A stretch of DNA of 34,288 nucleotides, taken from positions 1 through 34,288 of IMG/VR virus record IMGVR_UViG_3300023210_000115; one strand, given 5' to 3'. Position 1 is the first letter of the stretch; every line of letters begins with the position of its first letter. This DNA comes from a virus. Below are positions 1 to 8,000 of the stretch, piece after piece. The translations under genes and the position numbers were made by a program. The notes under the pieces are model-generated. The model saw nothing but the letters and a program-made list of their open reading frames with translations. It was not told the DNA's origin and did not search any database.

Positions 1-1
1 T

Positions 2-319
2 TCTTCTCAGTACCGCCATGATGTTACTAATATTCCAGGCAGTTTTGGTCATAATGTGACTAAGATTAATACTATCTATGGTGACTTGCACTTTGTAGCT
101 GAACCACTCCTTCGCGGAATGTGGGAAGATTATGCAATTGCAATTGACCTTAAGAATGTAGCTTATCGTCCATTGTTTGGTAATGGTATCTCTCGTGATA
201 CGCATATTATCACTAATGTTCAGAACAATAATGTCGATGGTCGTAAAGACATCATCCTAACAGAAGCTGGTCTTGAGATTAGTTTACCAGAAACTCACGC
301 TATTCTTAAGTTTAGCTAG
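2..319 (+). CDS. Major capsid protein, C-terminal part (5' end outside window)
   Basis: The frame is open from the first bases of the window to a TAG at 317-319, so this is the last ~105 residues of a longer gene. The GTG at 56 is only an internal codon. The end of the protein has a run of beta strands with the pattern G-D-L-H-F, then AIAIDLKNVAYRPL, then D-x-R-K-D-I-I-L-x-E-x-G-L-E near the C-terminus. From family knowledge this resembles the C-terminus of SU10/DUF5309-type HK97-fold major capsid proteins, which end with a conserved E-x-G-L-E strand and a short tail. It is followed by a hairpin and then by candidate head-tail adaptor genes, the normal place for a capsid gene. The missing N-terminus makes the family assignment moderate. 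Confidence 0.7.
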   Translation, partial: SSQYRHDVTNIPGSFGHNVTKINTIYGDLHFVAEPLLRGMWEDYAIAIDLKNVAYRPLFGNGISRDTHIITNVQNNNVDGRKDIILTEAGLEISLPETHAILKFS

Positions 320-362
320 ACAGTAACAGCGTACTACACAAAAAACGCAGGTAATTAAACCA

Positions 363-386
363 ATATGCCCCCTTCGGGGGGCGTAT
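363..386 (+). terminator. UUCG-capped hairpin after the capsid gene
   Basis: A ten-base-pair stem (ATATGCCCCC pairing with GGGGGCGTAT, one G-T pair) closes a TTCG loop, a very stable tetraloop. It lies 44 bases after the capsid stop codon and 14 bases before the next start codon. No T-run follows; the next bases are ATTAAGGAG, the ribosome binding site of the next gene. It may be a partial terminator, an RNA-processing or stability element protecting the capsid mRNA 3' end, or both. The remaining bases of 320-400 show nothing else recognisable. Confidence 0.6.
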
Positions 387-400
387 ATTAAGGAGAGTTC

Positions 401-1594
401 ATGGCAACATGGAAAACAGAAGTTGAGAAGCTAGCAGGCGCAACCGATACCGTACTAGATGCTTGGTTAGTTGAAGGTGCCTGGGATGTTATCAATAAAA
501 TAAAGATAGTATTTCCCCAAACATTAGAGCTGTATAGTAGTGAGACAACTATCAACGCGGGTTCAGGGGTTGACCTAGTGAACACGGATACTGTCACAAT
601 GGTTAGTCGTGATGACGTGTTTGCGGCGAGAGTACCTCTAAGTCATGCAGCAAGAGCATCAGATTCATCTAGTATCTATGCGGCCACTGCGGGCAGTCCA
701 ATATTTTTTATAAAAGGCAACAAGCTTTACATTAAACCAGACCCAGATGAAACAAGAGTGGGTTCTGTGTATATCGTTGGCGTAGATGCATCATTCTTTA
801 ATGAGGAGGACAACCCATTTGACGTATCATTATTCAAGACATTCCCTTATGAGAAAAGACATCTCGTAACTAACTACACAGCTCAAAAAGTACTACAAGA
901 AAAGATAATGAGTTACAGCATATCCACAATGGGCTCACCTGCAACAAAACCGGGTGTTATGAGTTTAGATACAGTCAGTTACACTGCTCCAGCATCAACG
1001 GCGGTAGTTGCCGTGAGTGACGTCGATTTATCATCTGCAACCTTTACTGGTACCCCGCCAGAGTATGACACTCAGTCATGCAGTGTTGCGTTTGGTGATG
1101 TCTTTGATGATTTTCTAACGATCGACGAAGACTCAGAACTAGCCTCAGTTGAACTACAAAAACAAAATAATATATTACAACAATATTCGGGTGACATACA
1201 GAATGCTACAGCTTCATTCAATCAAGAGAATGCAGCCTACCAAATATCCTTTCAGGAGTTCATAACGGGTGTTCAGGCTGAAAATCAAGCCGCTATTCAG
1301 GATATGCAAAAAGATTTAGCAATAGCTCAAGCGAATGCACAGTTAACAAGCACTAAGTTACTCCAGGACGCTATCCAAACAACACAGGCTATTATGGCAA
1401 ACAACACCAGTGACATACAACGACACCAAAGCGAGATGTCTTTGTATGCGGCTGAATCACAAAGCATTATACAAAAGTATGGTGCGGATTTACAGGCTGA
1501 TAGCTTGAAAATAAAAAACCTACAAGACACCCTAATGCTCCTAAAACAAGAATACATGCAGGTGTTCGCGATCCCACAAGGAGAGCAAAAATGA
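401..1594 (+). CDS. Virion structural protein, probable head-tail adaptor region, with C-terminal coiled coil
   Basis: The protein has 397 residues and starts at an ATG preceded by AAGGAGAG. The N-terminal ~220 residues are mixed alpha/beta, including a segment with S-P-I-F-F-I-K-G-N-K-L-Y-I-K-P-D-P followed by a predicted helix. From about residue 245 to 385 it is almost uninterrupted Gln/Ala/Glu-rich helix with few Pro or Gly, predicted to be a long coiled coil. The position directly after the capsid gene and before two small adaptor-like genes suggests a head-tail connection or head decoration role. The strand-turn-strand segment is a common feature of phage adaptor proteins, but I do not recognise a named family. 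Its stop overlaps the next start (ATGA at 1591). The function is inference; the protein itself is secure. Confidence 0.6.
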   Translation: MATWKTEVEKLAGATDTVLDAWLVEGAWDVINKIKIVFPQTLELYSSETTINAGSGVDLVNTDTVTMVSRDDVFAARVPLSHAARASDSSSIYAATAGSPIFFIKGNKLYIKPDPDETRVGSVYIVGVDASFFNEEDNPFDVSLFKTFPYEKRHLVTNYTAQKVLQEKIMSYSISTMGSPATKPGVMSLDTVSYTAPASTAVVAVSDVDLSSATFTGTPPEYDTQSCSVAFGDVFDDFLTIDEDSELASVELQKQNNILQQYSGDIQNATASFNQENAAYQISFQEFITGVQAENQAAIQDMQKDLAIAQANAQLTSTKLLQDAIQTTQAIMANNTSDIQRHQSEMSLYAAESQSIIQKYGADLQADSLKIKNLQDTLMLLKQEYMQVFAIPQGEQK

Positions 1595-1881
1595 CACAAC
1601 AACAATTAATAGAGTTAGTCAATCAACATCACCCACAAATGGGTGAAACTGAGATTAGACTATTCTTAAACCAAGCACTACAATTACTCGCCTTCAAGGC
1701 TGGTGGCGTAAGAGACGAGGTTGCTGGTAAATCGACAGCTGGTATTAGGGATTATCACTATGATGATTTTAATTATATTTATTCTATCTTAAATATCGAG
1801 TCGGTCTATTTGGCGGACAGTGATGGTACGATGTATAAAATTCCCAGGTTAGTTGGGACACCTAAGACAGAGGAGGATTAA
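1591..1881 (+). CDS. Small protein, possible N-terminal part of a head-tail adaptor
   Basis: This 96-residue protein starts at an ATG that overlaps the previous stop (ATGA) and has GGAGAG 8-9 bases upstream. Residues ~18-36 form a helix with E-I-R-x-F-L-N-Q-A-L-x-x-L-A, a pattern typical of the first helix of small phage head-tail connector proteins. The C-terminal half has strands with an S-I-L-N-I-E-S-V-Y-L segment. The next gene carries the complementary C-terminal pattern of such connectors, so the two may form one adaptor divided between two chains. No enzymatic motif is visible. Confidence 0.5.
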   Translation: MTQQQLIELVNQHHPQMGETEIRLFLNQALQLLAFKAGGVRDEVAGKSTAGIRDYHYDDFNYIYSILNIESVYLADSDGTMYKIPRLVGTPKTEED

Positions 1882-2249
1882 TGGCACTTCAATATAATTA
1901 TGCGTATAACACACATAAGGATTTAGATAAGACAGTATTCTCGCTCTATAAAAAGAATGATGACGGTGAGTGGGATACAATAGATGTAGCTCGTGGCTAC
2001 GAAATACACGGAACAGTATTACCCACAAAGTTCGCAACAGATTTAACAACAGAGCCAGATATCCCTGAGATGTTCCAGGATGCCTTGGTTTCGTATGTTG
2101 TGTATAAGGGATATTCAAAACCACCTAACTTAAATCCACAATTAGCCCAACTTATGTATGCTAATTTCGAGAAAACAAAAAAAGAATATAAGAAGTGGTG
2201 CAACTCAAACGGAGTTAAGTTTGGGTCGATAGTATCACAGGACTTTTAA
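1881..2249 (+). CDS. Head-tail adaptor-like protein (C-terminal connector pattern)
   Basis: This 122-residue protein starts at the TAATG overlap with the preceding gene, after GAGGAGG. The N-terminal half looks like a small beta domain. Residues ~70-105 are helical with PEMFQDALVSYVVYKGY, then L-A-Q-L-M-Y-A-N-F-E-K-T-K-K-E-Y-K-K-W. From family knowledge, this A-L-x-x-Y-x-x-Y-K-x-Y, then A, then an F-containing basic helix, is what tail-tube A or connector proteins of podoviruses show near their C-terminus. Together with the 96-residue gene before it, it would have about the size of a single gp11-type connector. The assignment is by pattern only. Confidence 0.55.
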   Translation: MALQYNYAYNTHKDLDKTVFSLYKKNDDGEWDTIDVARGYEIHGTVLPTKFATDLTTEPDIPEMFQDALVSYVVYKGYSKPPNLNPQLAQLMYANFEKTKKEYKKWCNSNGVKFGSIVSQDF

Positions 2250-2250
2250 T

Positions 2251-3564
2251 ATGGCCAACCTACAGAATAAAAGCGATTATCAGCGTATTAATCTAATGGC
2301 TGGTGAGAACGCAAACGAATATATGAACCTACGCAACGCATTGAATAATTATCTCGGGGAAGACTTGAATAAGTACGAACCGAGAGAGGCTTTGGGGATA
2401 GTATGCGGTGATGATGATTGGAACAGCAAGACGGCTTCCGAGATAGTTTGTGATTATATCGGGGTAAGTAGAACCAAGTACACTTTGAAAGAAGCTTTGA
2501 ATTTTATAGAGAACTTCTTCTCCAACACACACTACACAAGCTATGATGGTGTTGGTGATTATGCAATACTCAATGAGGCAATCAGTGTTGGTAATGGCAG
2601 TGATGGCTCGTTTACCCTTTGGTTTTATATGAATGAAACAACGGGGTATATTCTCAATGGAGGTAGTCCATACGCCTCAGCCCTCAGGTTTTTTGCGGCT
2701 GGTAAAATGAGGTTGTGGCCAAAAAATGGTGCAACATTATATACCGACAACGAGATACTTCCTGCGGTACCGGGGAACTGGTATCATTTTGCTTTCGTGA
2801 AAGCAGGCGACTATATGGAAATATATCTAAACGCCGTGCCTCATGACCAAATAGAAGATATTGATGCGTATTTTGTTTTACAGAACATTGCTCGTTGTCA
2901 AAATAATACAAGCTTTTTTAATGGAAAAGTCGATGAATTCCATGTTTTCGATAAAGCACTTTCATTAGCAGAAATTACAACACTTTTTGGGGATGGTACT
3001 CCGCAAGGCTGTGGTTACGCAAAGGGTATTAGTGGTCTCATTAATTCATATCCAATGGAAGGCAACGGTTACGATGAGGCCGTAAGTGATAATCCATTTG
3101 GTGATGAGTTATACGATGCAGATGCATCCACATTTGAGGTGGGGACATATCATTGGGGAACCTATGGGAATAATGTGTTGGAGAATGAAAATAAGACATT
3201 AAAGGCAACCTATGTGGATCGCCCGAGCATGATGTATGAGCATTTCAAAGACCAAAATGATTTAATTAGCGACCTAACTGTCGGCAAAATGTATAAGTGT
3301 GAGATAGACATTAAAGTAACAAATGGAGCAAGCTGTTCCTTGCGTATTCACAATGGCAGCAGTTATGCTTGCAATGAAACAATAACATCGGATGTGTTTA
3401 CTAGAAAAACTATGCATTTTGTTGCAACTGATTCCGACAATTGCTTTATTATTGTATGGGATTTTGACGGTGATGGTAGTGTGTGGATAGATAATATTTC
3501 GCTAAAAGAAGTAAACGGAAACCCATTAACAACCTACGCAGATGCTCATTACGAGGCACACTAA
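2251..3564 (+). CDS. LamG-domain virion protein, candidate fibre or receptor-binding protein
   Basis: This is a 437-residue protein. Residues ~1-90 are a helical unknown region. Residues ~95-250 have the laminin-G/concanavalin-like pattern: a target strand S-Y-D-G-V-G-D-Y-A, a strand with F-T-L-W-F-Y, W-Y-H-F-A-F-V-K followed by Y-M-E-I-Y-L-N, and a closing F-F-N-G-K-V-D-E-F-H-V-F-D-K-A-L-S. From ~285 to 425 comes a second beta-rich region ending in G-S-V-W-I-D-N-I-S-L-K-E-V, the signature end strand of carbohydrate-binding-module-like jelly rolls. Such domain pairs are common in phage fibres and spikes that bind surface glycans. The position between adaptors and tail genes fits a receptor-binding role. 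The start ATG is two bases after the previous stop. Confidence 0.65.
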   Translation: MANLQNKSDYQRINLMAGENANEYMNLRNALNNYLGEDLNKYEPREALGIVCGDDDWNSKTASEIVCDYIGVSRTKYTLKEALNFIENFFSNTHYTSYDGVGDYAILNEAISVGNGSDGSFTLWFYMNETTGYILNGGSPYASALRFFAAGKMRLWPKNGATLYTDNEILPAVPGNWYHFAFVKAGDYMEIYLNAVPHDQIEDIDAYFVLQNIARCQNNTSFFNGKVDEFHVFDKALSLAEITTLFGDGTPQGCGYAKGISGLINSYPMEGNGYDEAVSDNPFGDELYDADASTFEVGTYHWGTYGNNVLENENKTLKATYVDRPSMMYEHFKDQNDLISDLTVGKMYKCEIDIKVTNGASCSLRIHNGSSYACNETITSDVFTRKTMHFVATDSDNCFIIVWDFDGDGSVWIDNISLKEVNGNPLTTYADAHYEAH

Positions 3565-3565
3565 C

Positions 3566-3796
3566 ATGAATTATGTGATAATCCCAAAAATATTAGTAAC
3601 TGAAGAGATGATGAATGATTGCCATGCGACACTTCGTGGCGATTTTTATAATTCAGAAAATCTCGTAACCAGCAGTCTTGGTAATGTAATTCTAAAGTGG
3701 AGAGGCGATAAACCCGAAAGCCTCAGCGAATACACCAGAATAGAAGACGTTAAAAACGAGCTCCTGAAGCCAGAATGGACTCCAGATGAAGAATAA
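3566..3796 (+). CDS. Small protein of unknown function
   Basis: I chose the ATG at 3566 rather than the open frame from 3542, because it starts just after the previous stop codon with GAGGCAC upstream; this gives 76 residues. The protein has an N-terminal strand (N-Y-V-I-I-P-K), a middle with G-N-V-I-L-K-W, and an acidic C-terminus ending W-T-P-D-E-E. It follows the LamG protein directly and could be a fibre assembly helper, as such helpers are often encoded immediately after fibre genes, but no family is recognised. About 60 bases without a gene follow. Confidence 0.5.
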   Translation: MNYVIIPKILVTEEMMNDCHATLRGDFYNSENLVTSSLGNVILKWRGDKPESLSEYTRIEDVKNELLKPEWTPDEE

Positions 3797-3856
3797 CACT
3801 AAAATAAAAAGAGATGCTCCGTATGGCGATATTTGGGGCACTGAAAGGGAAACAGT

Positions 3857-4048
3857 ATGTTAGATTACACAGTGGAAACAAAAGACAAGATAGATGACAT
3901 GCATAAAGCTATCATAGGGAATGGAAATCCTAAGCTGGGTTTCATACACAGAATTGCTACACTCGAAGCAACACTCATTATACACAGTTGGATATTGGGT
4001 ATCCTTACTGTTGGTATTGTGGGTGGAGCAATAAAATTATTCTTATAG
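3857..4048 (+). CDS. Small membrane protein, holin-like (XhlA-like layout)
   Basis: The protein has 63 residues, with a hydrophilic N-terminal ~38 residues and one strong C-terminal membrane segment (about residues 41-63, W-I-L-G-I-L-T-V-G-I-V-G-G-A-I-K-L-F-L). The soluble part T-K-D-K-I-D-D-M-H-K-A-I-I-G-N-G followed by R-I-A-T-L-E-A resembles the layout of XhlA/haemolysin-type phage proteins, where a short helical region precedes a single membrane helix and which work with holins. No endolysin is visible in this window, so a lysis role is an inference from topology and size. Confidence 0.5.
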   Translation: MLDYTVETKDKIDDMHKAIIGNGNPKLGFIHRIATLEATLIIHSWILGILTVGIVGGAIKLFL

Positions 4049-4056
4049 GAGGGATA

Positions 4057-4221
4057 ATGGCTATTTTAAAGGTAATCTTGGGGTTACTCCCAAAGAAGTT
4101 AATTAAGAACTTGATAATCAAGTTGTTAGCTGACTGGGCAAAGACAACAGACAACACGCTCGATGATGAAGCTGTAAATGTTGTAGACGAAATCTTAACA
4201 AAGGCATTGGAATTAATCTAA
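4057..4221 (+). CDS. Small amphipathic helical protein
   Basis: The ATG at 4057 follows a good site (AGGAGGGATA), so I prefer it to the longer open frame from 3988 that runs inside the holin-like gene. This gives 54 residues. The N-terminal ~30 residues are Leu/Ile/Lys-rich (K-V-I-L-G-L-L-P-K-K-L-I-K-N-L-I-I-K-L-L), amphipathic and possibly membrane-associated; the C-terminal half is acidic. It sits immediately after a holin-like gene, so a lysis-accessory role is possible but unproven. Its stop TAA overlaps the ATG of the next small gene (TAATG). Confidence 0.5.
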   Translation: MAILKVILGLLPKKLIKNLIIKLLADWAKTTDNTLDDEAVNVVDEILTKALELI

Positions 4222-4367
4222 TGTCCCTTTGGTGTACCAACGCTAAGTGCTCCGATAAGGGGCACTGTAAGCGTTTTATTGCTAAAACCAGAGACACTCA
4301 CATCGTGACTAAACCAAAAGGTGATGAGTGTCCATATTATATTAAAAAGAGGAAGAAGAATGCCTAA
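4221..4367 (+). CDS. 48-residue Cys-rich, possible zinc-binding protein
   Basis: This small ORF fills an otherwise empty gap. It starts with the ATG of a TAATG overlap at 4221 and ends at the TAA at 4365-4367, overlapping the next gene by 8 bases. It reads M-S-L-W-C-T-N-A-K-C-S-D-K-G-H-C, then a basic middle, then D-E-C-P-Y-Y and a Lys/Arg-rich end. Four Cys and one His in a C-x4-C-x5-C ... C arrangement suggest a metal-binding knuckle. The exact fit between the stop of the previous gene and the start of the next supports it as real. No family is recognised. Confidence 0.5.
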   Translation: MSLWCTNAKCSDKGHCKRFIAKTRDTHIVTKPKGDECPYYIKKRKKNA

Positions 4368-4584
4368 GCAGATATATACAATAAAGACATTTCACGGCAT
4401 GGTCACAAATGAAGACCTTGAGGACTTACCAGATACAACAGCATACTTATGTGAAAATGTAGACCCCTTTGTGGTTACTAAGGTGCAAGGTGCGAGAAGA
4501 CACCTACCAATGGATCCAGATGGGATTGAGGATGAAAATAACGACATCATTATAATCTTGCCAGATCCACCAGCGGAGGCATAA
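4360..4584 (+). CDS. Small tail-associated protein
   Basis: I chose the ATG at 4360, preceded by AGAGGAAGAAGA, giving 74 residues rather than the longer open frame from 4321. The pattern F-H-G-M-V-T-N-E-D-L-E-D-L-P-D-T-T-A then C-E-N-V-D-P resembles the extreme N-terminus of podovirus tail nozzle-type proteins, which often begin with a conserved F-x-G-x-x-x-N-x-D-x-x-D-x-P-x-x-x-A ... N-V-D motif. Here it is a separate small gene two genes upstream of the giant nozzle-like gene, so it may be a detached anchor segment. The stop overlaps the next start (TAATG). Confidence 0.5.
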   Translation: MPKQIYTIKTFHGMVTNEDLEDLPDTTAYLCENVDPFVVTKVQGARRHLPMDPDGIEDENNDIIIILPDPPAEA

Positions 4585-5072
4585 TGCCAGAAGAATTAAA
4601 GAAACCAGATACGGCCTTGTATGATTTTAGGATAACGTGGCTAGATAAACACAATAAACGACAAGTTAAGTTTGTAGCCACACAGGGATATGACGATTTG
4701 TTTGAGTCGTTCTCTGAGCAATTTAACTGTGTTAAGACAGCTGCTGGCAATGGCATCGTTATACGCCTTCCCCAATACTCATCAAACCTAAAAATAACAC
4801 ACGAACTACCTATAATGGAAGATGAGGCTGAAAAATGGGATGGAGACCTACCTAACGACTTCATGCATCCTCCCTGTATTCTTACTGGTGGTAATTATTT
4901 AATAACAGAAGACGACAGTACTGAGGTTATAGATAGAACAAGTAACCCCAACAAAACACACACAACGAGAGACTCCATCGTAGATAAATCTATTTATGGT
5001 GTAAATGTGTTTAATGTCTCGAAAGATGCAGTCCTCACGGATAATAACAATACAATAGTAAGGAGGCTGTAG
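4584..5072 (+). CDS. Unknown tail-region protein
   Basis: The protein has 162 residues and starts at a TAATG overlap with GCGGAGGC upstream. It is beta-rich with a short helix, D-D-L-F-E-S-F-S-E-Q-F, and an N-terminal D-F-R-I-T-W-L-D-K-H-N-K-R-Q-V-K-F-V-A. I recognise no domain. It lies between a small nozzle-like N-terminal protein and the 1908-residue protein, and its stop (TAG) overlaps the GTG start of the latter, so the three are translationally coupled and probably act in the same tail structure. Confidence 0.5.
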   Translation: MPEELKKPDTALYDFRITWLDKHNKRQVKFVATQGYDDLFESFSEQFNCVKTAAGNGIVIRLPQYSSNLKITHELPIMEDEAEKWDGDLPNDFMHPPCILTGGNYLITEDDSTEVIDRTSNPNKTHTTRDSIVDKSIYGVNVFNVSKDAVLTDNNNTIVRRL

Positions 5073-8000
5073 TGGATAGAGATATAAGTGTTGCTATAGA
5101 TTGTGATTCCACGAGCGTGGAGTCGAACTTAGGTCGCGGATTAGTGCGATTTACATTTACAAATGGGGATACAACAGCCTACGATTCATACTCATACACG
5201 ACGAGTGATGTGGATCAGGTTTTTGGGAAGATGAAGTTTGACACAGGCAATCTCTTTGTTTACCCCACGAAGGTAGACAATGAAGACGGGACATACACAT
5301 GGACTTGGTGGATTAATCCTGATGCACAATGGCATGATGAAGACTGGCAACCAAATCCAGGGCAGTGGTATACAGGGGAACCTGGCTGGGAACCTGGTAG
5401 TGGCGGTGGTAGTGGCGGTGACGCACCACCACCAGATGACGAAGAAGATGATGAGGAAGAACCCGCTCCCCCAGAAGACGATTATTCTACTATAACCTTA
5501 TACCTTGGAAACAATAATGCATGTAGTACTATTGAGCTTTTTGGTGAAAATGTTAATCAAAAAAATAGTTCTTATTTGGGTTGGGATACTGGATGGTATG
5601 AGTTTTGGCAGAATACTGCAAACCTCCGCAATGAAGGTAATGCGGAACTTGTTTTATTTTATGGACTTGACTTAAATTACAGAAGTCCAAGTATATACGA
5701 GATACAAAATGTAGACCCAGGTTTTGTTCAGACCGAGGTCTTGGATGTAAACTTCCCTCTATCCGTGTTAACGGCTAGCGAGACAATGGACATGTATCTC
5801 AGTCAAATCCCATTGGGTATTATATTAAATGATACTGGTGATGCTTTCTATAACGAAGACACAAGGGTTGTGGGTATTATGTCTAAACTTAACTTACCTA
5901 TTTACGCACCCGTAATAAATCCAACAGTATCCTACAACAATGCCGTGGGTGTATTAGATTTTATAGATCTCCCATTGTCATTAGGAAGTGTACCTTTTGC
6001 TGTGCGAGAGACATTCTTAACTATGTATTTCTCGGACAGAATTGAAATGAACATAACGCAACCATCAGGTAATGTGATTAAGTTCTTTTCAGATTATGCC
6101 CAAAACTACACATTTACAAACAACACACACAATAATGTGGAAACTGAACGCAAGCCATGGAGTATGTATTACCGTGATACAGTTCCCGTATTTTTTGGTG
6201 GAAACTTTTATAAATCATTCTTCCTACCACAGCTTACAAGCTCTAATGATGTAACAATTCAACTCCTTATAGATGTCAATGGTGTAAATTACACGGCATA
6301 TAATGTAACAGCAAGAGAGGACATACATAATGGTGTACGAATAGCTGCTGTTCAAGAGTATGACTATGAACCTAACTATGCTGATGGAAATGATTTCTCA
6401 TTCAGTCTTGTAGACAGTAAGTATTGCCCTACGGTTAGAATGCATGACTTATCAGGACTCTGGACACAGACAGAAAGATTACCTAATGTTGTTTTGAATA
6501 AGGTGCAGTACGGTATTGATTGGTATTATGATGATGCGTGGCGTGAAGATGGAACTGTATATAACGAATTTAATATAATGGAAGATAGTCCAAGGGCAGC
6601 AATAGGAAACATCGAAGAAAGATGGAATCCAGACCCAGTCAGCTTTTATGGAAGTTTGTCGCAGTGGCCAAATAGTCTTGATGATCATAACGCACAACCA
6701 ATTCCACCTAGTTATAGACGCGTATACACTACTCTTGAGAACAAAAATTACCTTTGGCGTAATTGCTCAAACATATTAGCTAACCCTCGAAAAGGTTTTC
6801 TAATAACAAATACACTTAATCAGTCAAAGGATGATATGGCGGCTGAGTCACGCCCATATGAATACAAGTTCAGATATAGACTTAGATATAAATATTGTTT
6901 TATCCACAACGGAGATTCAATCACAACGCAAGAAAGCTTATACAGCGCTAACAAGGAACCTGTGACACTACAAAGAAGCTTTATGCCCAAGGTAGCAAAA
7001 ACACTCAATGTATTGAAATACGATTGGTGGACTGGGGTTAAGGATTATGTTGTCAATGGAGTTAAGCCTCTTTGGTTGAAGTTAATTAAGGGTCGTGGAT
7101 ATACCGAGAACGGCGCAACTGTTGTTAATCTCGACATAAAGGAAGAGATTAATGGACCATCATCGGTGGTTTCATGCAGGGGGGTTGATGCTGATGCTCC
7201 CATAACTATTCAAAATAACTCTGCGTTTGTTGGCGGAGGTAAGCCTTATTGGATAGGAAGAGGACGGGATAAGAGTATTACTGCCCAGCCTGAAGGTTTA
7301 AAATCCCCAGAGTATACAGCAATAGCTGGGTTCACGGACTACGTAGTCTTTACAAAAGACACACCTGATGAGATTACCATCTTTGGAATTAAAACTGGTG
7401 TATCTTTTCTATATAAGATAGACACCACCCTCTCTTCATTTGCACCAGAGGATATTGAAATAGAGACACTTACCGATAACACTCGTGTTGTGTTAGGTAT
7501 AAACGATACAGCAACACAGGGATTTGCTTTTGAGAAAATAGAGTTAGCATTCACACCCTCCTTCATAGAAAGGACAGATGATAAGATATTTCTAATGGAT
7601 GAACATGCTACTCAGAATAGTCCAGGCTCACTATATCACTTTGATAGAGATGGGGTTATTCAGGGTGTGATTGGTTTGGTTTTTGAACATCCCGTAGGGT
7701 TAGCTAGCTTTGATATTGGTGATTTCAAGATATTCAATAATGGCATTCTTTCTAGTGATAGCCACGAGACTAGGTATGACTTATACATACTCCTATCACC
7801 CGAAAACTACAACAATCAAGATTCATGGTTTAGTCCTGAATCTAGTTTCGACCTAAGGAATCAATTCTTATTCAGAGTTGAAGATATTGAAAATAACCTT
7901 GACGATGTAATTTTAACCATGAAGACAAAAACACCCGTTATGTTTATGGAAAGTTGGAGTGAGTCTCTTTGGGGATGGACAAGAAGTAAAGGTCAATTAA

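Noticed and set aside
320-362. Promoter or tRNA in the gap after the capsid gene
   Set aside because: No convincing -35/-10 pair and no cloverleaf could be built; only the UUCG hairpin is supported.
5280-5495. 71-residue + strand frame inside the nozzle-like gene
   Set aside because: It lies over the Trp-rich and Gly/acidic linker in another frame, without a binding site; a shadow of biased codons.
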